Shown here piece by piece: positions 1 through 8,976 of a stretch of DNA of 64,000 nt. The stretch spans positions 1,165,204 through 1,229,203 of the forward strand of contig SCFE01000112.1 in assembly GCA_004352715.1 (NCBI GenBank), in the 5' to 3' direction. The translations under genes were made by a program, and so were the position numbers. The first letter of the stretch is position 1, and the number at the start of each line of letters is the position of its first letter. The notes beneath the pieces are model-generated. The model was not told the DNA's origin. It saw only the letters and a list, made by a program, of their open reading frames with translations, and ran no database searches. This stretch comes from Hofstenia miamia (taxonomy: Eukaryota; Xenacoelomorpha; Acoela).

Positions 1-746
1 ACCCTTTTGATGGCGCCATTGGCTTGAGGGTGGTTTATCATTGTATGAGTGTGTAAGATTTCCAATTTTTCTACTAGTGACTGGAATAATGAGGTTTCGA
101 ATTGTTTGCCTTGGTCCATAATGAGTTGAGTCATTGGGCGAAATGTGCACACCCAGTTGTTTAAGATTGCTTCAGCAACTGTTAATGCTTTGATATTTTG
201 TAGTGGTAGCATTTTACAGTATTTTGTAAAGTGGTCAACCATAACCAGTATGTAGGAGTGGCCTTCGTCATCTCATGATAGTTGTTCTATATCAGTGTTT
301 ACTATTGAATTTGTGTGTTCCACTGAGATTTTTTCTAGTGGGGCTCATTGTCCAGGGAAGCAAGACGTGTTGAGCAGAATACACAATTGACACTTGTTTA
401 TCACATCTTCTATTGTTGGTCTTAAGTATAGGGTGACAAAGTTTTCATGGACAGTTAGTTCTGTCTGGTAGATGCCTTTGTGTCCTTGTTCGTGTATTTT
501 TTTGATGACTTCATGTTTGTAATATTCTGGTAATGCAATTAAATTACGCGTTTTAGCAGCTGCGTATAGGATGCCAGAATCAGTTAATTTCCATGTGTGT
601 TTTCTATAATAGCGTGTTGCCATAGAGTCCATCATGAATGTAGGATCATTAACACGTTGTATTATCTGGCAGAGGATTTTATCATTGGCCTCTGCTTTTG
701 CAATTTCTTGTGATGTAATTTCTTCTTTGATGAAGATTGAGAACAA
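1..746 (-). pseudogene. Gypsy integrase: HHCC zinc domain and part of DDE core
   Basis: The open segment 345-746 (133 aa) carries the integrase zinc-binding pattern: two His in HEQGHKG followed by a CQLC pair. Downstream on the minus strand (344 to 1) the core reads VDHFTKY around the first catalytic Asp, MDQGKQF around the second, and HPQANGAIKR at the window edge, where the catalytic Glu position holds Lys (codon at 6-8). A nonsense codon interrupts the region just before the core. The 3' part is cut off by the window. Family assignment is firm; the protein would be inactive. Confidence 0.85.
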
Positions 747-793
747 GGGCTTGATTGGGTGGCTGTTTCTATCTGTATTTATGTTGGGTAGTT

Positions 794-1305
794 TCTCATT
801 TTGGCACTGTGGTATGAAGTTAAAATGTCATGGAGGACCTTGCTCCTTTTTGAGGTCTCTTTGATATTGACACAGGGCAGTCCATATAACAGCATTTGTA
901 TGAAGTTTCCTTTTGCAGTGTTCTATTGTGAAGTTGAAGTTGTGTAGGTATTCTATCCATCTTGCTATAATGTTAGAACGATCTCCAGTGTATTTTTTGA
1001 GCCAACATAGGCTGCTGTTGTCCATTCATTCTGTAAAGGTTTTTTCTCCAATTAAAAGTGGCGGAATTTCTTTAGTGACTTGATGAGGGCTAGCATTTCA
1101 AGTTTGGTAGCTCCATAGTTTTTCTCATTGTCATGGAGTTTACAACTGAACCATTGTATTGGTTTTTCAATCCCGTTTTGTAGTTGGCTGAGTGTTTCAC
1201 TGATTGTGACAGTACTGGCATCACAGTCTAAAATGAATGGATCAGATGGTGTTGGTGAGTTCAGGGAATCAATATTTTTTATTGCCTTTTTTAGCATGTT
1301 AAGCT
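794..1305 (-). repeat. Tandem duplicate (copy 1) of the gypsy RNase H region
   Basis: The block 794-1305 matches 1306-1817 at a constant offset of 512 bp; both begin with tctcattttggcactgtggt and end at aagct. This copy keeps the LDCDAST motif of RNase H but has drifted more than copy 2 (for example STVTISETL against STVAIGATL) and holds stops. The junction is a clean head-to-tail join inside the coding region. It is the copy distal to the RT in reading direction, so RT is followed by two RNase H modules. Confidence 0.85.
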
Positions 1306-1817
1306 TCTCATTTTGGCACTGTGGTATGAAGTTAAAATGTCATGGAGGACCTTGCTCCTTTTTGAGGTCTCTTTGATATTGACACAGGGCAGTCCATATA
1401 TTGGTATTTGTGTGAAGTTTTCCTTTGTGATGTTCTATCGAGAAGTTGAAGTCATGCAGGTATTCTATCCATCTTGTTATAATGTTCAAATGGTATCTGG
1501 TGTATTTTTTGAGGCAGCATACTCTGCTCATGTCTGTTTGTACTGTGAAGGTTTTTTCTCCTATTAAAAAGTGGTGGAATTTCTTTAGTGACTCAATGAG
1601 GGCTAGCATTTCAAGTTTGGTAGCTTCGTAGTTTTTCTTGCTGTCATGGAGTTTATGGCTGAACCATTGTATTGGTTTTTCAATCCCGTTTTGTAGTTGG
1701 CTGAGTGTTGCACCAATTGCGACAGTACTGGCATCACAGTCTAAAATGAATGGATCAGATGGTGTTGGTGAGTTCAGTGATTCAATATTTTTTATTGCCT
1801 TTTTTAGCATGTTAAGC
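1306..1817 (-). repeat. Tandem duplicate (copy 2) of the gypsy RNase H region
   Basis: Second unit of the 512-bp tandem duplication, lying in frame within a 214-aa open segment that begins in the RT-connection domain. It contains FILDCDAST (first RNase H Asp), a region ending IQWFSHKL, and the LEMLALIESL segment. It is the better-preserved copy. Confidence 0.85.
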
Positions 1818-2590
1818 TCCTCTTGATGTTCCCATGTCCAGGTGAATTGCTGTGGTTTCTTGAGTAGATTAGACATGTGTTTAGTTTTTTCAGCAAGATT
1901 TGGGATAAACATTTGATAGTAGTTTATAAAACCAAGAATTTGCTGGACGTCTTTGATGTTTTTTGGAGCTTGGATTTTGTCCACTAGCTGTTTTGCATTG
2001 TCTTTGAGTTGTATTTTTCCTTGGGTTACATTTCTTCCCAGGAAAAGGACGTGATGTTTGGCAAGTGTACATTTTTTTGCATTGACTCAGAGGCCAGAGT
2101 TGTACAGAAGTCATAATGTTGTGTTTAGTTCTTTTGTGTGTTCAGTAATCATTGTTGAACCTATCAGAATGTCGTTGATATAAGTGGCTACTCCCTTGGA
2201 GAGTTTGCAATTTTCTTTAGTTAGAATTTTTGTGAAATGACGTTGGAAAGTTGCGGGGGCATTACATAAGCCAAAGGCCATGTAGAGCAATTCAAAAAGG
2301 CCATATGGTGCAATGAATGCCGTTTTTTCAATATCTTCTTCTCTCATAGGTACCTGCCAGTAGGCTTTGCAGAGATCGAGGGTGGAGAAGATTTTGTGCT
2401 TGCCTGTGTTGTAGAGGATGTCATTTATGTGTGGCAGTGGATACACATCTTTGATTGTGATATTGTTTAATTGCCTGAAGTCAATACATAGGCAGAGTTT
2501 TTCACCTTGTTTTATGAAGATGGTTGGTGAGGTGTATGGGCTATGGCTCTTTCATATAATGCCATGATTTAATAATTCAGATAGAGTTTT
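1340..2590 (-). pseudogene. Gypsy reverse transcriptase and RNase H
   Basis: RT segments run from about 2590 to 2111. FSTLDLCKAYWQVPM is the classic gypsy block A with the first catalytic Asp; it is followed by LYMAFGLCNAPATFQR and the YxDD box, which here reads YINDILIGS, so the first Asp of the pair is Asn. The following segment (1984-1340) holds the connection (LGFINYYQMFIPNLAEKTKHM) and RNase H with DCDAST. The frame changes near 2111, so no continuous polyprotein remains. The YIND change predicts loss of polymerase activity. Confidence 0.92.
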
Positions 2591-2792
2591 TGCATATTGG
2601 TCTTGTAGGTGCAGAGGCACTCTTTGGCATGGTTGATGTGATGGTTTGTGAGGTACCATTTTTATTTGATGTTCGACTCCAACTGCTTTCTGATGCTTAT
2701 TTCTTCATTGTTGAATACTGCAGAATTACATTTAACAACATTGTTGATGGTTTCACATTGCTCCTCAGTGAGGTGGGGGTGGAAGTTGGGCG

Positions 2793-3548
2793 TTAGTTTT
2801 GGAATGTATTTGTTGTTTGTTTCAGTTTGATCTGTGTTGAGAAGAGGATTTGGTTGTTCTTGGTTACATATTTTTCCAAAGGCATGCCAGTGATTGTGAT
2901 GGCGTTATGCTTTAGAGGTACTGTACGATTTGAGTTGTTGAGAATTGTGGTATATCCCACATTGTTGTTAATGGATACAACGTTATTGAGAACAGTTATT
3001 AATGAGTTTTTCATTCCATATAAGTTTGTTACTATTGCATCTCCTTCGAATTTTGTTTTTGGGATTATTTCTGCTACTTGCCAATGGAAATGCTCCAGTC
3101 TTAAATTTTCAGTTAGGGAGAACTCCAAAGCAGTAGTGCCTTTTGTGGTGAGTGATACAGAGACGTTTTTATCCTCTTGTATGGTTAGTGTTCTATTTGA
3201 GTAGTTGATGAGGCTGTTGTTTTCTGATAAGATCCTGCCAATTATCATATCATAGGGTAATTGTTGATCCATTGTATTGATTATGTGAACATCTTGCTCA
3301 AACTTAATGTTGTTGATTGTGATTTTTCCATTTTTCAGGGTTCCTTTGATGTTAACATAGTCTCCAGATGCTCTTATTAGTCTAGTATTGTTTGAGGTAA
3401 TGTCTTCTCTCCTCCCTCCTATATTGTGGGCGCATGTGCTGGACATTATTGTTACTGATGTGCTGGTATTGACTGTAGCTTTAATGTTGAGGTTGTTGAT
3501 TGTTAGAGGAATTAGATTTTGTTCCAATAGGTCTGTGACTATCAACAA
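2793..3548 (-). pseudogene. Gypsy protease and pol linker region
   Basis: This 251-aa open segment precedes RT in reading order. Near residue 30 the retropepsin-type motif appears as TVNTSTSVTIMS, in which the catalytic Asp is Asn and the usual Gly-Ala are Ser-Thr. A later stretch resembles the flap to C-terminal part (PYDMIIGRILSENN corresponds to the I-L/I-G-R-D-like block of gypsy proteases). The protein would be inactive. Protease identity rests on position and the two motifs. Confidence 0.75.
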
Positions 3549-3559
3549 TTTGTTAGCTC

Positions 3560-4708
3560 AGTCTAGGGCTGGTGTCCTTATTCATTTAAATCTTCTTCAG
3601 CATTGTCAGATTGTTTGTGGTGTTCTAGGTCTTCAGCTGTATAATAGCCGTCCTCCTTGACGAGATATATGATCTTTTTACATTCTGGTTTCAGGTGACC
3701 TTTTTGCCACATTTTTTGCTTTTAACAAAGGGGAGTCTTCTGGTTTTTCTTCAATTTTCTTTTGTAGTTTGTCTGTTTTTGTGGGTGCGAGGCGAGGTTG
3801 GAATGAGGTTGAGGGTTGATGTCCTTATGCTGATTGACCCTTTCATTGTTTTCTAATGTAAGTTGTATATTGACTGCCTCTTTTATGAGGGTATCAATAT
3901 CGTCTTTGATGTCACATTTAGTTTTGAATCATGTTTTCATTGACTGTGGTAAACCTGCATGTATGTAAGAATATAAATCTTGGGGGTAATACCTGTCTTT
4001 CTCTTGAGATAGACGTAGCAGATGATCAACTTTGTAAATATAACTGATAATGTCTTTGTCTTTTTCTAGGCGCATGTATATAATTGCATTTGATACTGCT
4101 TTCTTGTGCATTCATTGTCGAAATGATTGCTCATGGCTGCGACTAGTTTTTCATAGTTAGCTTTCATTGTGGCATTGAGATTTAGGTAGACTTGCAGTGC
4201 TCAATCCTTGAGGAAGAGAGGCATCTGAGTGGCTCTGTTTTGTTTTGTTCCATGCTGTTGCACTAGATACTATCCACTCATGGAAGGTTTGTCGTTTGAT
4301 ATCGAATTTTTTTGTAAAAGTTTGGGGCATTTTCTGTATATTAATGTCTGTTTTCATTGGTTGGTCTGGTTGCATAGATACTCTTTTCTTAGATCTTGTG
4401 TTGAGACTGGCGTCTGCAGCTGCCAGAGGTGTGGGAGCCAGTGGCAATGATGGGGGATCTGCAATGGGGCTGGCTTGGCATTGGCCAAGCCTGATGCTTG
4501 TTGTGGTTGCATTAGTGATGCTTGTAACCATTTCTAATATGTTAGTTCGAAAGACATTTAGATTTTCTTGGATAGATGACTCTAAATTTAGGAACTGTAG
4601 TTGTGTGACGAAGTTGGGATCAGATTGGTGCGAGTCAATTTGAGATAAACGTTTTTCTAGGTTTTCCATTTTTTCTTCTAGATTAGAAATGTGATCATTT
4701 TGATCCAT
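3560..4708 (-). pseudogene. Gypsy gag, frameshifted
   Basis: A likely gag start is the Met at 4708 (MDQNDH), followed by a predicted coiled coil (NLEEKMENLEKRLSQ) and a Pro/Ala-rich linker. A FHEWI segment around 4270 begins the capsid-like region, after which the frame shifts and a nonsense codon occurs. The capsid continues in another frame through a 60-aa open piece (3929-4111, LEKDKDIISYIYKVDHLL). Near 3690-3730 the C-terminal half of a CCHC zinc knuckle (KGHLKPEC) is visible, with its N-terminal Cys pair displaced by a frameshift. The preceding 170 codons open in the same frame (to 5218) look like leader rather than gag. Confidence 0.7.
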
Positions 4709-5199
4709 TATAATATCTTTGAGTTCGGATTTGTTAAGAGTTTTCAAACTTGTGAGCGTATAATTAACCATATTTAAAAGTAAGCCAGGAGAGAGGGAGA
4801 TATAATGGTTGTAACAGGCGGTAGGTGTCCAAATTAATACGAGAAGGCTGAAGAATTCATCCAGTAATAGAGTAATAGTTAATACAGTTCGGTATGACAG
4901 GTGGCGGAGCTTGGCAAATATAGTAAAACTTATGATTTCGATAAGGTGTCGAAGTTTAGAGAACCAAAAGAGAGTGTTCTTTGACGTACGAGGGTCACCA
5001 TCTAGCATCATCATAGCAAGCCAATAAGTTAGGCAAAAACATAGTGATAGCGTAGTATCTAGTCTCATTGTGATACATCTAATGTGACTGCTTAGGCATA
5101 GACAATTTAAAGTAGTAAGTACTAGTAAGTCCATAGATAGACTACTGTGAATATGAACTCCAGTAACACATAAGAATACATGGCAATTAGTGCCAAAGT

Positions 5200-5690
5200 G
5201 AGACATCAAAGCTGCCATCTAGAATACGCAAATGTCTCGATCAGCTAAACCCAAAACTGAACAGGCTTAAGCCTCCTTCGTAGACGGGCCAGAACGATCC
5301 TACACACCTGAATACGAACTCGGCATACTCCCCCTCAGCTTCTAGAAAGTTTAGCTGCTCATGATCATCTCAGTAATAAGCATACCATATATGAGTAAGA
5401 GAATGAGCTTTCAAACAAAACAATTTTTATTAAACGTTTTTGCACACTAATGCCCTATATATACAAAATGATTTAGACTACGTAATAACCTGCCAAGGCA
5501 GAACTAAAATGTAAACAACTAAGTGGCGCAAGCAATGGGTAGATGTAGTGCGGGAACGTAGCAGGAATTAACATGAATAGTGGAAACAACAACTCCCAGC
5601 AGCTATGATGCGAATTTCTGTTGTGTAAAGGTCCCGATTGTACAATAAGTACTGAGTGGATGGCCGCCACTGAGACAATGTTTAAAATTT
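5200..5690 (-). promoter_or_regulatory. Candidate gypsy LTR/leader with TATA box and poly(A) signal
   Basis: On the minus strand a TATA-like tatatataggg lies at about 5453-5463 and AATAAA at about 5437-5442, closely spaced as in a U3-R region, just upstream of gag. Neither LTR boundary nor a primer-binding site could be fixed because the other LTR is outside the window. A 65-codon open frame here is probably fortuitous. Confidence 0.35.
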
Positions 5691-5849
5691 AATCATTCAC
5701 ACATGCTGAGATGAACATGCTCAATTTGAACATTGATGTTGATACTGCCGTTCCAACCCTAGGTTGACAGCTTTTGAATTGAGGGATAATTGGAGTGTTG
5801 AAAATGAGACTAAATTCGGATCAGCTGAATGAATTTTAAACAAGTATGG

Positions 5850-6813
5850 TCCTTATTGAGGAATCGCAACAAAGAGACATTTACGATCCAATAAGCAATG
5901 ATTTAATCCTCTTAGACTTTTAGAATTTGCAGAGCACAAAAGAAGACCACACTGGAAGACATTGAACACATAGTATTCAGTGATGAATCGAAGTTCGAAC
6001 TAATTCCTCAGTTTAAGATGTATGCCAGTAGCACATAAAAACGCAAAACAAGGTTGGATCATCAATATTGAAACATACTAACAAATTTTAGTGTGACAGA
6101 CGTCATTAAGCAGGATTACAGTGAAAGTTAATCCAATTTGAAAGTAACTTCTGTAATCAGTATTATATTCATTTACTTGACAGGAAAATTCAACTTGATT
6201 TAGATTCTCATAGAATATTCCACAGGACCACGCTCCAGTGCACACTTCACTTATAACAAAGCAATAAATGGAGGGTTTGATATAGCCCTTCTTGCAGATT
6301 GGCCTTTCCAAAGCTCAGATTTCAATTAATTTAAGCATATATGGGCGCAACATAAAGTAGAAATCTAATAAAGCAACGTCCAGAGAACGTAACAGACTTT
6401 GAACGTTTGTGGAGTCAAAAATTAAATCAGTCCCAACAAATTTCAACAAGGAACTCTGAGTCATATCACCGTCGCCTTAATGCTATTTAATACTGAAGAT
6501 ATCAAACCTAAAGTATTTAGCTCTTCTACTTAGTGATTATAGCTCTATAAACAGATTTTGTGTCTTATGACATTTCTATATTTGAGAAATCAATTCTATG
6601 ACTTGGTTCTAACCTTTTTGTCGTAGTGGGAGTGATCCAATATATAGAAATACTGCTGGTAAATTATGTGATAGAACACAACATTGAAATGTTCAGTTGT
6701 ATAACATGGCCAAAGTTTTTAGCGTACAAAGACTTAATTTCAAAAAATGCACTTTCCAATACTTTAAAATATTATGTTTTCTGCTAGGGTTCCAAGCATT
6801 TTGTCGTGCACTG
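5850..6813 (+). mobile_element. Tc1-like DNA transposon relic
   Basis: Plus-strand fragments in shifting frames spell Tc1 transposase landmarks: VFSDESKFEL (first Asp) near 5970-6000, QDHAPVHTS (second Asp codon at about 6226-6228), and DWPFQSSDFN followed by FKHIW near 6295-6340, where the catalytic Glu position is Lys and a stop replaces the preceding residue. A C-terminal helix segment (NVTDFERLW) follows. The right end is probably the terminal repeat at about 6786-6813 (ttttgtcgtgcactg) abutting TA in a (TA)n tract. The left end was not found and may be lost against the gypsy LTR. It is a decayed single copy with multiple stops. Confidence 0.75.
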
Positions 6814-7052
6814 TATATATATATATATATATATAATGTACTGTAGATGTTTAATTATTGATGCACAAAGTAAATTTCCGTGCTTTGTACACTTTTGCAT
6901 ATATTCTAAATATATTCAGCGCTATTTACATTTTCATTGTACGATATTTTGATGAAAAATAGACATTTTTTCAAACTTCGCGTTTTGCACTTATGTGAGA
7001 TTTTTTTTGTGTTGTGTATTTAGTCTATGCAAGTATATTGTATGTATGTGTA

Positions 7053-7093
<41 letters not shown>

Positions 7094-7116
7094 AATAGTT
7101 TAAGCACACTCTGTAC

Positions 7117-7152
<36 letters not shown>

Positions 7153-7154
7153 TA
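6814..7154. repeat. AT-rich spacer with (TA)n microsatellites
   Basis: (TA)n runs occur at about 6814-6835, 7061-7090 and 7121-7154 within AT-rich sequence. The apparent 85-codon frame across this stretch is made of repeat-encoded Tyr/Ile and is not a gene. Confidence 0.85.
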
Positions 7155-8479
7155 TTACTGTGTTCAAAGAGTCTATAGATTTGGGATATAGAGAAAACAC
7201 GCGCACACCTATGTCAAATATTACATACAATATATGTAGGTATATATGTTAATCAATCAAATAATAACAATTAGCCAATCAGCATATTTGATATAAATGT
7301 GACGTTTATTTTTTCAGTACTGTCATTATTTAGTGCAACGGATTATGGCAGCAGAAATTGATGTCAGCATCAATATGTTTAAATTCTACGTGTATACCGA
7401 GATGAAGCGTGGATTGAAACCGAAGACTATACACAACAACCTGCTTTCAGTCTGGGGTGACAAATCACCAGCATATTCGACTATTTGTTTATGGTGTAAT
7501 AACAAAAACTGCAGCTCATTTGATCAAGCACCTAGAAGTGGAAGACCAACATCATCTTCTACAGCCAACAATATTCAGGAAATTAATGAACTCATTGATG
7601 ATGATCCTCACCTTTCGATCCGAGATTTGAATCTTCTCACAGGCGTCAGCATTGGAACAATCCATCACATTCTACACGATGAACTTCATCTGCGTAGTGT
7701 TTATTCTGCATGGGTACCGCACCAACTATCAGATAATGTCAAACTGCAATGTGTGCAGTGCATGCAATCAATCATCAAATTGTTTGGTCATCTGGGTAAC
7801 TCCAAGTATGACCCTTACACTGTTGAAGATGATTATCCTCTTTGAACAACCACCTACAAAACGCGGCAGCCGTGTATGGTTAAAAGAAGGTGAGAAGACC
7901 ACAAGTGGCATCATTGAGGGTGCAAACACAATGAAAGGTTATGTTAGCAATATCATTTAATGCTAATAAACATTTCAGTGTCAATGCTTACCCTTCTGGC
8001 ACATTTATGGATTTGGAAGCATATGTGAATTTTATAAAAGAGACAGGTGATAAATGGCGTGCGCTCCGATCGGCACCAGTAACACTTGACAAATTACACT
8101 GGCAACATGACAATGCCAGATGTCATGTATCACGCCACACGACAGAATTTTTCCAACGACGCAATATCAATTTGGTAAAACAGAGTCCATACTCACCAGA
8201 CTTCTATTTACTTGATTGGTGGGTGAATTCTAAATTCAAGAACTATCTGCAAGACAACCCCTGTGACTCTGAAGAAGAAGTAGTACAAGCATCATTGCAG
8301 TGTCTCAGAGAGATAGATGAAAACAAGTACAGGGAGCAGGTTAACAAGCTGGAAAGGCACTGCCATCAAGTTATTGAACAGGGAGGACTCTATATTACTG
8401 ATTGATATAGTTTATTTCTAATTCTCATGATAAATATAGTTTTTGGAATTAAACTCTATAGACTTATTGAACACAGTAA
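7155..8479 (+). mobile_element. Mariner-family element, 1,325 bp with TIRs and TA target duplication
   Basis: The left end (ttactgtgttcaa then agtctataga) matches the reverse complement of the right end with about 3 mismatches over 28 bp. TA dinucleotides flank both ends (7153-7154 and 8480-8481). The 1.3-kb length is standard for mariner, and the interior encodes a transposase from 7333. It sits in a (TA)n tract, a target that offers many TA sites. Confidence 0.9.
7333..8405 (+). pseudogene. Mariner transposase (DD34D type), frameshifted
   Basis: The first segment (7333-7845) carries the N-terminal paired-like HTH and the linker SGRPTSSST, ending ISIRDL-like and HHILHDEL helices. The middle (RVWLKEGEK, about 7875-7900) is in another frame and the first catalytic Asp area (near 7820-7840) is disturbed. 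From 7944 the third segment holds WQHDNARCH (second Asp) and SPYSPDFYLLD (third Asp). Counting between those two Asp gives 34 residues, the mariner DD34D signature. It terminates at 8403-8405 shortly before the right TIR. At least two frameshifts make it non-functional as read. Confidence 0.88.
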
Positions 8480-8481
8480 TA

Positions 8482-8976
8482 TTAATGTTGCTTATGTTTT
8501 TTACTGTTTCAATCTTTATTTTGTATGTTGTGATGATATTTAATACAAATCTATGAACATTTTAGTTAACATAGCATGCAATGAATACCCTACTATTAAT
8601 AAAGTATTTTTCTTTAGATATGTTGACAAACAATGCTGCCAATATATGGGATGTGGTAATAGCTACTGTAAATCAGTTGGACTCGGAACTTTGTAGCAAA
8701 TCACCAAAGGCTTTTGTTCTAAAAACTTTTTTTTGGTCAAAACTGTTTATTTTTGTTTGACAATCTATTATTTATTTTAGTTTATTGTACTATACAAAAA
8801 TTATAAGCGTTATTTATCTTATTAAGATTAACATAATTTAGATATAAAGCTCTTTATAAAACATAGATATCTTATTAGTGATCTTATTAGAAGTCTGTAC
8901 GATCTTGCAATTAAAGTCTATTCTTATTAGGTGCACTATTAGTAATCTTACTAAGACTAGCCAAATTCGAATCTTA
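8482..8976. other. Non-coding AT-rich spacer
   Basis: No coding potential or structure beyond several short cttattag-type repeats at about 8870-8960. It ends at the TTA that precedes the foldback-like element. Confidence 0.6.

Larger units (their letters stand above)
1..5690 (-). mobile_element. Degenerate Ty3/gypsy-type LTR retrotransposon
   Basis: Read on the minus strand, the order from right to left is a candidate LTR/leader, gag, aspartic protease, reverse transcriptase, RNase H, integrase zinc domain and integrase core. This order (RT and RNase H before integrase) is the Ty3/gypsy arrangement. The element runs off the left edge of the window, so the integrase C-terminus and the 3' LTR are not seen. 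Frameshifts, nonsense codons and altered active-site residues in protease, RT and integrase show that it is dead. A 512-bp tandem duplication lies in the RNase H region. No intact partner LTR is available to date the insertion. Confidence 0.9.

Noticed and set aside
634-4643. Plus-strand open frames within the gypsy element
   Set aside because: They are antisense shadows of the minus-strand gag and pol.
4709-5218. N-terminal 170 codons of the frame that includes gag
   Set aside because: Composition is unlike gag and it overlaps the probable leader; the Met at 4708 starting a coiled coil is a better start.
6995-7252. 85-codon open frame
   Set aside because: Most of it is (TA)n microsatellite read as Tyr-Ile.
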